From contig NZ_JASVWB010000004.1 of NCBI RefSeq assembly GCF_030287445.1, positions 310,001-374,000 of the forward strand: a DNA stretch of 64,000 nt, in the 5' to 3' direction. The notes under the pieces were generated by a model, which saw only the letters and a list, made by a program, of their open reading frames with translations, searched no databases and was not told the DNA's origin. Both the position numbers and the translations under genes were made by a program. Below, piece by piece: positions 51,206-60,400 of this stretch. Each line of letters starts with the position of its first letter. Position 1 is the stretch's first letter. The stretch is from Streptomyces sp. ALI-76-A. GTDB taxonomy: Bacteria > Actinomycetota > Actinomycetes > Streptomycetales > Streptomycetaceae.

Positions 51206-52612
51206 ATGACCACCACCACTTCGGACCTGCCGGTCGTCGTCATCGGCGCCGGCCCGGCGGGCCTCGCGGCCGCCGCGCACCTCGTCGAGCGCGGCCTCGC
51301 ACCACTGGTCCTGGAGGCCGGACCCGCGGCCGCCGCCGCGGTGCGCGAGTGGGGCCACGTACGCCTGTTCTCCACCTGGGCCGAGCTGACCGACCCGGCC
51401 GCCGAGAAGCTGCTCGCCCCCACCGGCTGGACCAGGCCGGACCCGGCGACGTATCCCTCCGGCGGGGAATGGGCCGAGCGATACCTTCAGCCCCTCGCCG
51501 ACGTCCTCGGCGACCGCGTCCGCGTGGACGCCATCGTCACCGGCGTCTCCCGCGCCGGGCGCGACCGCGTCGTCGACGCCGACCGCGCGAACCAGCCCTT
51601 CGTCGTCCACTTCACCACCACCGACGGCGAAGAGCGCGTCTTCGCCCGGGCCGTCATCGACGCCTCCGGCACCTGGACCACCCCCAGCCCGGCCGGTGCC
51701 GACGGCCTGCCCGCCCTCGGGGAGAAGGCCGCCGCCGACCGCGTCAGCTACCGCGTCCCCGACCTGACGGATCCGGCCGTCCGCGCCCGTCACGCGGGCA
51801 GGCGCACCGCCGTCATCGGCTCCGGAGCCTCGGCCTTCACCGCGCTGGCCACCCTCGCCGACCTCGCCGAGGACGAGCCGGGCACCCGCGCGGTGTGGAT
51901 CCTGCGCAGGGGCCTGTCCGGTTCCACGTTCGGCGGCGGTGAAGCCGACCAACTGCCCGCCCGCGGCGCTCTCGGGCTCGCGGCGAAGGCCGCCGTCGAC
52001 AACGGGTACGCGGACGCGGTCACCGGCTTCCGCACCGAGGCCGTCGAGCGCGACGGCGAGGGCCGACTGGTCCTGACGAGTGAGGACGGCCGTCGCCTCG
52101 ACCCGGTGGACGAAGTCGTCGTGCTGACCGGTCTCCGCCCGGACCTCTCCTTCCTCTCCGAGCTCCGCCTCGGTCTCGACGAACGGCTCCAGGCGCCCAC
52201 CGGGCTGGCGCCTCTCATCGACCCCAACCAGCACTCCTGCGGCACCGTCTACCCGCACGGCCACCGCGAGTTGTCCCACCCCGAACCCGGCGTCTACCTG
52301 GTCGGCATGAAGTCCTACGGCCGCGCTCCCACCTTCCTGGCCATGACCGGCTATGAGCAGGTCCGCTCCGTCACCGCGGCGATCGCCGGCGACCTCGAAT
52401 CCGCCGACCGAGTCGAACTCACCCTGCCGGAGACCGGGGTGTGCGGCGGGGCCGGACTGTTCGACGACCCGGCCGCCGACGAGCAGGCCGACGCCGGCGG
52501 CTGTTGTTCGCCCACGCCCACGCCCGCGTCCGTGCTCGTGCGGATCGGCGTCGGCGCGCCCGTCGGCACCGGAGCCGAGAAGGCGCCGGAGGGTGGCTGC
52601 TGCGGCTCGTGA
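51206..52612 (+). CDS. ArsO-like flavin monooxygenase
   Basis: Flavoprotein of 468 aa. FAD motif VVVIGAGPAGLAAAAHLVER at the start, an NAD(P) motif TAVIGSGASAFTAL near residue 196, and a region EWGHVRLFSTWAEL typical of ArsO-type proteins in arsenic clusters. The C-terminus carries Cys pairs GGCCSP and GGCCGS that could bind metal or As(III). CGGAGGA lies 6 nt before the ATG. The family is associated with arsenic (possibly organoarsenical) metabolism; the reaction is not established by sequence. A short frame overlapping its stop (GTGA, 52609-52779) is weak. Confidence 0.85.
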   Translation: MTTTTSDLPVVVIGAGPAGLAAAAHLVERGLAPLVLEAGPAAAAAVREWGHVRLFSTWAELTDPAAEKLLAPTGWTRPDPATYPSGGEWAERYLQPLADVLGDRVRVDAIVTGVSRAGRDRVVDADRANQPFVVHFTTTDGEERVFARAVIDASGTWTTPSPAGADGLPALGEKAAADRVSYRVPDLTDPAVRARHAGRRTAVIGSGASAFTALATLADLAEDEPGTRAVWILRRGLSGSTFGGGEADQLPARGALGLAAKAAVDNGYADAVTGFRTEAVERDGEGRLVLTSEDGRRLDPVDEVVVLTGLRPDLSFLSELRLGLDERLQAPTGLAPLIDPNQHSCGTVYPHGHRELSHPEPGVYLVGMKSYGRAPTFLAMTGYEQVRSVTAAIAGDLESADRVELTLPETGVCGGAGLFDDPAADEQADAGGCCSPTPTPASVLVRIGVGAPVGTGAEKAPEGGCCGS

Positions 52613-52932
52613 CCGGCCTCGACAGCCCGGAGCGCGGGGCCACCCTGGCGCGTCGTGGCGAGAACGGTCCGCGCGGCCTCACCCTCCTCCAGGCCGCCGT
52701 CGTCACAACGACCGTTGGGGCACCACTCACTTCGGCCGTCGGTTCGGTGACCGTAACGAGTCCACCCGCGAAGGCGTGAGGCGGCCCGTCCGGTGCGGGA
52801 GTCCCGTCAGCCGCGGCGAGCCGCGGTCACGGCTGTTCGGGGGCGGGGGCGGAGGCGAGGACGACGGCGGTACCGGCGGGCGGGCAGCCTTGAAGGCGCG
52901 TCCAGTCGGTCACCCGAGCGTCGAAGGCGAGC
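52613..52932. other. Intergenic, possible short frame only
   Basis: About 320 bases after the ArsO-like gene. A frame starting at GTG 52609 (overlapping the stop) runs to 52779 and reads VTGLDSPERGATLARRGENG; coding-like codon use fades in its second half, so it may be the start of a deleted downstream gene. No RNA gene was seen. Confidence 0.35.
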
Positions 52933-53349
52933 TCAGTCGTCCTTCGACCGGTCGGTGGCCTCCGGACGGAAGCACGCCGACACTGTCTTGCCGTGCCGCT
53001 GGCACTTCATCTCCAAGTCGTCAGCGAGCATCCGTACGATCCCCACTCCGCGACCGGACACCTCGCCCGCCTGCGGCTCACGTTGGCGCGGCAGTGTCGG
53101 GTCCTCGTCGTGGACGCTCACATGAAGGCAGTCGCCGTCCCAGGTGAGGACCAGATGCGCGTCGCTGTGCGCGTGGACGTGAGCGTTGGTGAGCAACTCG
53201 GACACGGCCAGGACCACGGAATCCACCGTCTGGGGCTCCTCGGCGGCCCATGGCAGGGACTCCAACTGCTTGCGCGTCCACTGCCGTCCGGCGCGTACGC
53301 CACCTGACACGGGGAACGAATGCGCCCAACCCATCGCCTTGACCGCCAC
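52933..53349 (-). CDS. HATPase_c anti-sigma-factor-like ATP-binding protein
   Basis: GHKL ATPase of 138 aa: the N-box is VDSVVLAVSELLTNAHVHAH and the G-region EVSGRGVGIVRMLADDLEMK. These single-domain proteins are numerous in Streptomyces and act as sigma-factor or STAS-protein partners. GTG at 53349 is preferred because GGGAG lies 8 nt upstream. No STAS or sigma gene is adjacent, so it is an orphan here. Confidence 0.85.
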   Translation of the reverse strand: MAVKAMGWAHSFPVSGGVRAGRQWTRKQLESLPWAAEEPQTVDSVVLAVSELLTNAHVHAHSDAHLVLTWDGDCLHVSVHDEDPTLPRQREPQAGEVSGRGVGIVRMLADDLEMKCQRHGKTVSACFRPEATDRSKDD

Positions 53350-53601
53350 CGAATTCACTCCCGTCACTGCTGCCGTCCACACCCTTGCGTACACGCACCG
53401 AGTACCCGCGACCTGTGCGGCCAGGCACTCCACACGCTTCATTCGGGGACCGGTGTCTCGTGCCGCGGCACTGATTGCCTGTGCGCAAGGGGCGGTTGCG
53501 GGCGGCGCGCCTGATGCCCCGAGCAGCAGATAAGAAACAGATAAGTTCCAGCGTGTGTGGGGATCATGGCGGGGCACACGGCGGGACGGAGGTAGATAAC
53601 T

Positions 53602-53772
53602 ATGGTTCCCCTGTTGCTCGTTCTGCTGCTCGTTCTGCTCCTCTTCGGTGCCGGGTTCGCCCTGAAGGCACTGTGGTGGATCGCCGTGATCGTCCTGGTG
53701 ATCTGGCTGGTCGGTTTCCTCGCTCGCTCCACCGGAACAGGTGGGAAGCGAGGCCGCTGGTACCGCTGGTAG
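53602..53772 (+). CDS. Very small hydrophobic membrane protein, 56 aa
   Basis: Too short for most gene callers but well supported. MVPLLLVLLLVLLLFGAGFA continues into KALWWIAVIVLVIWLVGFLA, giving one long or two short membrane helices, then a basic tail (ARSTGTGGKRGRWYRW). GGACGGAGG lies 9 nt before the ATG and a strong terminator follows at 53798-53832. Similar small hydrophobic proteins are common in Streptomyces; function unknown. Confidence 0.8.
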   Translation: MVPLLLVLLLVLLLFGAGFALKALWWIAVIVLVIWLVGFLARSTGTGGKRGRWYRW

Positions 53773-53797
53773 GCGTGTAGGCAATCGCCGTACGCGA

Positions 53798-53832
53798 GTG
53801 GGGGGCGCACCGGTTTTTGGTGCGCCCCCCAC
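53798..53832 (+). terminator. Hairpin terminator after the 56-aa gene
   Basis: A 14-bp perfect stem (53798-53811 with 53819-53832) and loop GGTTTTT lies 26 nt after the stop of the small membrane protein. Confidence 0.85.
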
Positions 53833-54021
53833 CCATGTCCGCGTGACTCTCACCGCCTGTACACACAACGGGCTGTATCGCCGGTCCGTCTCCGGGTACG
53901 CAGCCCTCAGGCCCGGAGCCGGCACCTGCGCCGACATGGGAACCCCGGCACCTCCAGCAGGACCGGTTCCGGGTCGCTCTTGACCGGGTGTCCGGACCTG
54001 CCCGACGGGCACCTGCGAGGA

Positions 54022-54174
54022 ATGACCTCATACACGGCAGTGGTTCAGCTCGCGGAGCGCTGGCAAGGCCCCCCGTGGTTCAAGTGGGCCTTCCTGGGAG
54101 TCTGGGCGGTGTTCGGAGTGATCATCCTGGTGCGACTGCGGCGGAACGGCTGGAAGTTCCCCCGGCAACGCTGA
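54022..54174 (+). CDS. Possible small single-pass membrane protein, 50 aa
   Basis: Reads MTSYTAVVQLAERWQGPPWF, then a membrane helix KWAFLGVWAVFGVIILVRL, then the basic tail RRNGWKFPRQR. A GAGGA lies immediately before the ATG, closer than ideal; a TTG 42 nt upstream is an alternative start. Plausible but not recognised as a family. Confidence 0.5.
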   Translation: MTSYTAVVQLAERWQGPPWFKWAFLGVWAVFGVIILVRLRRNGWKFPRQR

Positions 54175-54292
54175 GGGGACCCGGCGGCGCCGAAGTGGCA
54201 GGACTCGCCCGGCACTTCGGGAGCTGCACCGGACCTGCCGCGAACCGCGCCGGCACGCTCTCACGGGAATGCCGGTGACGGCCCGCGTGACG

Positions 54293-54850
54293 TCAGGGTG
54301 CGCGGCCGATGAAGGCGAGCAGGCGAGTCTGGACGTCGGCCGCCTCCGGCACCTCGACCCGGGGTCCGTACTGCCCACTCGCGCGGAGCACGTCGTCGAG
54401 GGGCAGCATCCCGTCGAGCAACCGGGCGCAACGGGCGGGATCGAGGTGTTCGTCCTGGCCGGTGGCGCGGGCCAGGTCCCAGGTGTGCATGAACACGTCG
54501 GCGGTGTAGAACCGGTCGACCGCCTGGTCCAGGGGGATGTCTCCGATGTGCGGGTTCGACAGGAGCTTGTGCGCGGTGCCCGGATCGTCGAGGAGGGCCT
54601 GCACTCCATCGCGGTGGGTCACCCAGGCGGCCACCGGGTCGTCGTCCACCGAGGGCCCAGTCGGCAGTTCGACTCCGGCGCCGGCTTTGAGGAAGGCGGG
54701 GAACCACTCGACCAGGTGCCGGACGACGTCCCGGGCGACCCAGCCCTCGCACGGCGCCGGGTTGTCCCATGCCTCCGGGGCCGTGCCGTGTACGCGGTCG
54801 GTGAAGCCGCCGGCCACGGTGCGGTGTTCGTCGGCCGCTGTCGTCGTCAT
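54293..54850 (-). CDS. TIGR03086-type maleylpyruvate-isomerase-fold protein
   Basis: DinB-fold mycothiol-dependent isomerase-like protein of 185 aa with the usual signature CEGWVARDVVRHLVEWFPAF and TADVFMHTWDLARATGQDEH (His ligands). Its ATG overlaps the stop of the upstream SRPBCC gene (ATGA), so it is the third gene of a coupled operon with an ArsR regulator and an SRPBCC protein. Substrate unknown. Confidence 0.88.
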   Translation of the reverse strand: MTTTAADEHRTVAGGFTDRVHGTAPEAWDNPAPCEGWVARDVVRHLVEWFPAFLKAGAGVELPTGPSVDDDPVAAWVTHRDGVQALLDDPGTAHKLLSNPHIGDIPLDQAVDRFYTADVFMHTWDLARATGQDEHLDPARCARLLDGMLPLDDVLRASGQYGPRVEVPEAADVQTRLLAFIGRAP

Positions 54851-55386
54851 GGTCGGGATCCCGTCTCGGTGTGCCGGTCGGCGCTGTCGTCCCGCCGGCG
54901 GCCGAGCAGCTCGTCCAGCCGCTCGTAGCCCTCGCGGACGCCGACGTCCATGCCGCTCCTGAGCATCGCGTCGCGGGCTTCGATGGAGTCCATGAGGGAC
55001 TTGCCGGTGACCCGGGTGCGACCGCCGAGGTCCTCGAAGACGGCCGTCTCCAGGCTGACGCCGTCCGGGAAGCCGTCGTAGGTGAAGGTCTGCACGATGC
55101 GCTCGTTGGGGCGCACCTCGTGGAAGACACCGTGGAAGCCGTACTCGGTGCCGTCGTCGGCACGGTGCACATAGCGGTAGGAGCCACCGCTGCGTGCGTC
55201 GTACCGGTCGATCCGCATCTCGAGCCGACGCGGGCCGAGCCACTGGACGACCAGATCGGGGTCGGTGTACGCCCGGAACACACGCTCCGGCGGAGCGTCG
55301 AACTCCCGGGTGATCACGATGACGGGCAGATCCGGCTCCGCCACGATCCGTGTCTCGTTGGGGTGATGTGTGTGGGTGGTGCTCAT
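54847..55386 (-). CDS. SRPBCC (AHSA1-like) protein
   Basis: Polyketide-cyclase/AHSA1-type ligand-binding fold of 179 aa. Typical elements are ITREFDAPPERVFRAYTDPD, LVVQWLGPRRLEMRIDRYDA, GGSYRYVHRADDGTEYGFHG, and MDSIEARDAMLRSGMDVGVR near the end. It overlaps both neighbours by 4 nt (ATGA). ArsR-SRPBCC pairs are common in actinobacteria; the SRPBCC protein probably binds a hydrophobic ligand. Confidence 0.92.
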   Translation of the reverse strand: MSTTHTHHPNETRIVAEPDLPVIVITREFDAPPERVFRAYTDPDLVVQWLGPRRLEMRIDRYDARSGGSYRYVHRADDGTEYGFHGVFHEVRPNERIVQTFTYDGFPDGVSLETAVFEDLGGRTRVTGKSLMDSIEARDAMLRSGMDVGVREGYERLDELLGRRRDDSADRHTETGSRP

Positions 55387-55745
55387 GATGCCGCCTCTTT
55401 CGCGGGAGGTTCCGTCGTCGGCCGCTCGTCCAGCTGTTCAAGGAGGGCATCGAGCCGGCGGAAGCGGTCCTCCGCCTCGCGCCGATAGCGCTCGATCCAC
55501 TTCGTCATCAGGTCGAAGACCTCTGCTTCCAGGTGGCAGGGCCGCCGCTGGGCGTCCCTGCTGCGGCTGACCAGGCCGGCGTCCTCCAGGACCTTGATGT
55601 GCTTGGACACGGCCTGCACCGTGACCTCGTACGGTTCGGCCAGTTCGTTGACCGTGGCGTCCCCGGCGGCGAGCCGGGCCACGATGTCGCGCCGAGTCGG
55701 GTCGGCCAGTGCGGAGAACACCAGCGACAGTCGGTCGTCGGTCAC
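55383..55745 (-). CDS. ArsR-family regulator (SRPBCC-linked subgroup)
   Basis: Regulator of 120 aa with winged helix DPTRRDIVARLAAGDATVNE, then YEVTVQAVSKHIKVLEDAGL. It lacks Cys metal ligands, unlike ArsR/SmtB sensors, as expected for the subgroup linked to SRPBCC proteins. GTG start with AGAGG 6 nt upstream. First gene of the operon; the two TCAACC/GGTTGA dyads upstream are probable operators. Ligand unknown, perhaps related to the SRPBCC protein. Confidence 0.92.
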   Translation of the reverse strand: MTDDRLSLVFSALADPTRRDIVARLAAGDATVNELAEPYEVTVQAVSKHIKVLEDAGLVSRSRDAQRRPCHLEAEVFDLMTKWIERYRREAEDRFRRLDALLEQLDERPTTEPPAKEAAS

Positions 55746-55758
55746 CTGACACCTCTAT

Positions 55759-55817
55759 TCAACCGATTGGTTAAATATCCTACGTCCGTGAATCCGACTC
55801 GTCAACCGCTCGGTTGA
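55759..55817 (-). promoter_or_regulatory. Two matching dyads upstream of the ArsR operon
   Basis: TCAACCGATTGGTTAA (55759-55774) and TCAACCGCTCGGTTGA (55802-55817) share the consensus TCAACCGnTyGGTTrA. Their centres are 43 bp apart, about four helical turns, so bound dimers would face the same side. Position directly upstream of the ArsR GTG makes ArsR autoregulation the simplest reading. Confidence 0.75.
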
Positions 55818-55970
55818 ATAACAACCGCCTTGGCCGGTGGTCCGGAAAGCCGGTCGGTCGCGCCGCCTCCGCGCGCGGGTGGCCGCGGACGCGGGCCGCC
55901 CGGCGACGTGTCACCGGGCGGCCCCACCGGCCGGGTGCGCCGGCCCCTGCGGGTGGGCGCACCACGAGGG

Positions 55971-56801
55971 TCAGCCGATGTGGAAGCTGTCCCCGTACAC
56001 CTTCCAGTCCAGCGGCGGGTTCAGGTCGAGATTGCCCTGGCGCAGGAAGACGCGCTGCGCGGTGTCGACCCGGCTGGTGTCACTGTGCGCCTCCTCCTGC
56101 TTCATCGCCCACACGCGTGCGTCGAGGAAGGCGTTGAGGTACGTCGTCTCGTCGCCGCCCTGGGCCGGCGGCTTCGCCGTGCGCAGGGCCCGCTGGCGGA
56201 TGCTGCCGAAGCTGGCCGAGTCGTTCCCGTCGCCGTGCATGACGATGGCGTCGTAGTAGGCGAACTGGCCGAGCGTGCGCAGGCCGTCCGCCTTGCCCCG
56301 CTTGACGGCGGGGTTGAAGTAGACGCGGTCGCGTTCGTCGTTCTGCGCGCCCTGGAAGACCGTGTCCTGCGCGGCCTTGCGCCAGTCCCTCGGGAAGTTC
56401 GGGTCGAGGCCGTCGTGCGAGTCGGAGCCGTCGACCCGGCGCAGGGCCGGCAGGTACTTGGCGAGGACGTTGCCGGGCCTGCGGTCGGCGTAGAGCTCCA
56501 CCAGGTCGAGCATGTCGCCCGTGCCGGAGCAGAAGCCGATGATGCCGGCGGTGTAGCCGCGGCCGTCACCGATGTCCTCGATGTACTTGTACTGGGCCTT
56601 CCAGTCGAGTGTGGAGTTCTCCGCACTCGACACCAGCTTCATGGCGATCTCCTTCTTCGCCGGGTCGTCCAGGTTCGTCACGGCCGCAGGCGCCGCCGCG
56701 GCGGGCGGCGAGCCGAGCAGGGCGACGGAGGCCAGTGTGCCGAACAGGGCCAGCGCCGTGCGGCGGGAGGGGTGGGCAGGGGCCGTTGTCTCAGGGTCCA
56801 C
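55971..56801 (-). CDS. csnA: Secreted GH46 chitosanase
   Basis: Chitosanase of 276 aa that cleaves chitosan. A twin-arginine-type signal (SRRTALALFGTLASVALLGS) directs export. The mature enzyme has SSAENSTLDWKAQYKYIEDI with the catalytic Glu, and GDGRGYTAGIIGFCSGTGDM with the catalytic Asp, matching family GH46 from Streptomyces. GTG at 56801 is chosen since GGAG lies 6 nt upstream. A perfect palindrome (56855-56869) upstream resembles the CsnR operator. Confidence 0.96.
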   Translation of the reverse strand: MDPETTAPAHPSRRTALALFGTLASVALLGSPPAAAAPAAVTNLDDPAKKEIAMKLVSSAENSTLDWKAQYKYIEDIGDGRGYTAGIIGFCSGTGDMLDLVELYADRRPGNVLAKYLPALRRVDGSDSHDGLDPNFPRDWRKAAQDTVFQGAQNDERDRVYFNPAVKRGKADGLRTLGQFAYYDAIVMHGDGNDSASFGSIRQRALRTAKPPAQGGDETTYLNAFLDARVWAMKQEEAHSDTSRVDTAQRVFLRQGNLDLNPPLDWKVYGDSFHIG

Positions 56802-56854
56802 AGGAAACTCCAAGCGGGGGTGGGGGGTTGGAGGCTGGTCCGTACCTGATTCGT

Positions 56855-56869
56855 TAGGAAAGTTTCCTA
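56855..56869 (-). promoter_or_regulatory. CsnR-box-like palindrome upstream of chitosanase
   Basis: TAGGAAAGTTTCCTA is a perfect 15-bp palindrome (7-bp arms, central G) 54 nt upstream of the csnA start. In Streptomyces, chitosanase genes carry a palindrome of this form bound by the ROK repressor CsnR. No csnR-like gene was seen in the window. Confidence 0.75.
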
Positions 56870-57040
56870 TCAGGTGAGGGAGAAGGCGGTAACCCGTCCC
56901 GCCGGAATTCGTAGGATCAGATGAAAGGGTGACTTCCACCGTCGGCCGGTTTCTGATTCCCCCTCACCGGGCAGCGCGGTCGGTCCAGCCCGGGTCCGGG
57001 CGCACCCTCGTTGTCAGTGGCGGCTGAGAACCTGGGACTC

Positions 57041-57316
57041 ATGGACAGGGATGAGGAACTGTTGCGCGGCCGGGTCTACGGCGCCGACCACGACGACCCG
57101 GGGCAAGGCCCACAGCCGGGACGCACCTACGCCGAACTGGTCGGCGGACCACTGGACGGCCTGCTGCTCGACATCACCGGCTGGACGCCGGGCGAGAGCG
57201 ACACCGGGGTCTCCCTCCGGACGGAGCTCGGGCAGTTCGGCGCGGGCGGACGGGCGCTGTACGACCCGCGTCCGGGCGATCCGGCCCGCTGGGACTGGTC
57301 CGGTGACAGCCCGTGA
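57041..57316 (+). CDS. Small conserved hypothetical protein, 91 aa
   Basis: Soluble, acidic 91-aa protein. It contains GRTYAELVGGPLDGLLLDIT, then TGWTPGESDTGVSLRTELGQ, and ends YDPRPGDPARWDWSGDSP. The GGPLDG segment is common in small Streptomyces/phage-like proteins of unknown role. ATG at 57041 gives the protein-like start. No family function proposed. Confidence 0.75.
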   Translation: MDRDEELLRGRVYGADHDDPGQGPQPGRTYAELVGGPLDGLLLDITGWTPGESDTGVSLRTELGQFGAGGRALYDPRPGDPARWDWSGDSP

Positions 57317-57447
57317 ACCCGCCCGTGGCGGGGCTGGTCGTGGGCTGAGCGCATCGCGGGCGGCCCGTCGGGCGAAAGCCGTCCACGCGGCGGGAGTTCG
57401 GCCGGAGGCCGGCTCCCCACCGCCGGTGCCTTGGCTAATCTGCACAG

Positions 57448-60400
57448 GTGACCACCGACCCGACCACCACCGGCCCGACCACGAGTTCCAACACCACCGA
57501 CCTGACCCTCCTGCCCCGTGTCGCCTACCGCGGACAGGAGGTCACCGCGCCCCGGCTCCGCGGTCTCGTCGCGCTGCTCGCGGGCGACCTGCGCACGGGC
57601 TGCAGCACCGAGCGGCTGGTGGCGGGGCTGTGGCCGGACGAGTTGCCGGAGCGGCCGGCGAAGGCGGTGCAGGTCCTCGTGTCCAGGGCGCGCGCGCAGC
57701 TGGGCGCCGACGTCATCGCCAGTACGCCGACCGGATACCGGCTGACCCTCGCCGAGAACCAGGTCGACACCTCCGCCCTGCTGCTGCACGCCACCGCGAG
57801 CGGGGACCTGGCCAGGGCGGGGGACCACGCGGGATCGCTGGCTGCCGCCGAGGCCGGGCTCGCGCTGTGGGAAGGCACCCCCGAACCGACCGGCGACACC
57901 GACGACCCCGTGACCGCGCTGCGCGCCGAACGTGCCCCCGTCCGCGGCAGGCTCGTCCGCGCGCAGGCGCTCGCGCTGGCCCGGCTGGGGCGGCACACGG
58001 AGGCCGCCGGGCCGCTGGCCGTGGCCGCCGCACGGTTCCCGCGCGACGAGGAGGTGCTCGCCGAGCTGCTGCGCGGCGAGGCGGCGACGGCGGGCCCGTC
58101 CGCCGCGCTGGCCCGGTACGAGACGTACCGTCGTCAGCTGCGCGACGAGCTGGGCACGGATCCGGGTGCCGGGCTCAAGGCCGTACAGCGGGAGCTGCTG
58201 CGCGGCGAGGCGCCGGTGGTCCGGCACGGCGTGCCCCACGAGCCGAACCCGCTCCTCGGCCGGGACGAGGACCTCGCGGCGGTGCAGCGGCTGCTGCGCA
58301 CCTCCCGCGCCGTCACCGTCGTCGGCCCCGGCGGCCTCGGCAAGACCCGGCTCGCGCACGCCGTCAGCCGCCGGGCCGAGCAGCGCGTGGTGTATGTCGT
58401 GCCGCTCGCCGGCGTCACCGCGGACGCGGACGTGACCGCGGAGGTGGCCTCCGCGCTCGGTGCGGGCGAGGGGCGGCCGGGCATGGGCGGCCACGCCCCG
58501 GCCGACCCGGTGTCCGGCATCCTCGGCGTGCTCGGCGCCGGGACCGCTCTGCTGGTCCTCGACAACTGCGAGCAGGTCATCAGAGGCGCCGCCGACCTCG
58601 TACGGGCCCTGGTCTCCTCCTCGAAGGACCTGCGGGTGCTCGCCACCAGCCGGGCCCCGCTGGGCCTCACATCGGAGGCCGTGTACGCGCTGCCGGAGCT
58701 CGGTCTCGCCACCTCGGTCGAGCTGTTCACGCAGCGGGCCCGGGCCGCCCGGCCCGGAGTGGAGCTGCCGCCGGACGCGGTGGCCGAGCTGTGCCGCCAC
58801 CTCGACGGGCTGCCGCTCGCCGTGGAGCTGGCGGCGGCGCGGGTCCGCGTCCTGGCGGTGCCGGAGATCGCCCGCCGTCTCGGCGACCGGTTCGCGCTGC
58901 TGCGCGGCGGGGCGCGGGACGCACCGGAGCGCCACCGTACGCTGCACGCCGTCGTGGAGTGGAGCTGGAACCTCCTCGACGACGAGGCCAGAGCGGCGTT
59001 GCGCATGCTGTCCGTCTTTCCCGGCGGCTTCGCGGGCGAGGCGGCGGAGCGGGTGCTGGGCGAGGACGCGCTGTTCCTGCTGGAGCAGTTGGCCGACCAG
59101 TCGCTGCTCACCGTCGCCGAGACCCCGGCCGGTGTGCGGTTCAGGATGCTGGAGACCGTACGGGAGTTCAGCGCGGCCCGACGCGCGGAGGCGGGCGAGG
59201 ACGAGGAGGCCGTCGGCCGGTTCCTCGCCTGGGCGCGGGACTTCGGCGTCACGTACCACGACTGGCTCTTCCGCTCGGCGGCGCTGACCGACCTGGAGCG
59301 GATCAGGGCCGAGCAGGACAACCTCGTGCTGGCCCTGCGGCACGCCCTGGCCCGTACGGACGGCCCCACCACCGCCGCCCTCACCGCCGTCCTCGCCGCT
59401 CTGTGGGCCCTCGGTTCCCACTACCCCCGCCTCACCGCCCTCGCCGCGGACACCGGCCCGCCGCTGTCGCACTACCGCCCCGAGCCCGAGCACGTCGAAG
59501 TCGCCCGCGCCGCCGCGGTGTTGTGCACGACGAGCCTGTTCATGGGCTACGGCCCGCACGCCGTACGCCAACTCGTCACCCTCAGGAGGCTGCCCTCGGC
59601 CCCGCCGGACACGCTGCTGCGGGCCATCGCGGTGGTGCTGAACGCGGTCCCCGAAATGCTGCCGCCCGACTTCGAAGTGCTGCGCGAGCTCTGCGAGAGC
59701 GAGCAGCCGCTGCTCGCCGGCATCGCGGAGTGCGTCGCCACCTACGTCTGGGAGGCGGAGCAGGACATCGACCGCGCGCTCGCCTCGGCTCGGCGGGTCA
59801 TCGCCGCACTGGCGCCGGCCGACAACCCGTTCCTGCAGTTCATGGGCCACGCCCGGCTGAGCGAGCTGTGCCTGCAGATGGAGCGGGGCGAGGAAGCGTA
59901 CGGACACCTCAGGGCGGCGCTCCAGGCGCTGCCGCGGCTCGGTGACGAGCACGACCTCATCGGCATCCGCTGGGGCCTGGTCCTCGCCTGCCTACAGCGC
60001 GGCGACCCCGACGAGGCCGAGGACTGGCTGCGGCAGGCGAAGGTCGCCCACAGCACGCAGCAGGACGACTACGGCATGGACCTCCTCGGGCGCGCCGAGA
60101 TCGCGCTCGCCCGTGGACTGACGGAGGTCGGGCTCGGCTTGTGGCGCAAAGCCGTGCAGCCGCTGCCCGCAGCCGACCCGGCACACGGCGGCGACCCCTT
60201 CTCCGACCGGTGGGTGCTGCAGATCCTGGCGGTGGCCGTGACGGCGCACGCGCACGCCGGCCGTCTCGAGCTGGTCGCGGGGCCGGTCGAACGGCTGCGG
60301 CAGGGGCTGCGGACCCTGCTCTCCGGTCAGTCCGGCTCGCCCATGGAGTTCCCGGTGCTCGGGACGGTGCTGCACGCGCTCGGCATGGCGGGGCTCGTGT

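Noticed and set aside
57127..59952. 941-codon minus-strand frame opposite the AfsR-like gene
   Set aside because: Antisense shadow of a gene with clear P-loop and BTAD regions; composition is repetitive.
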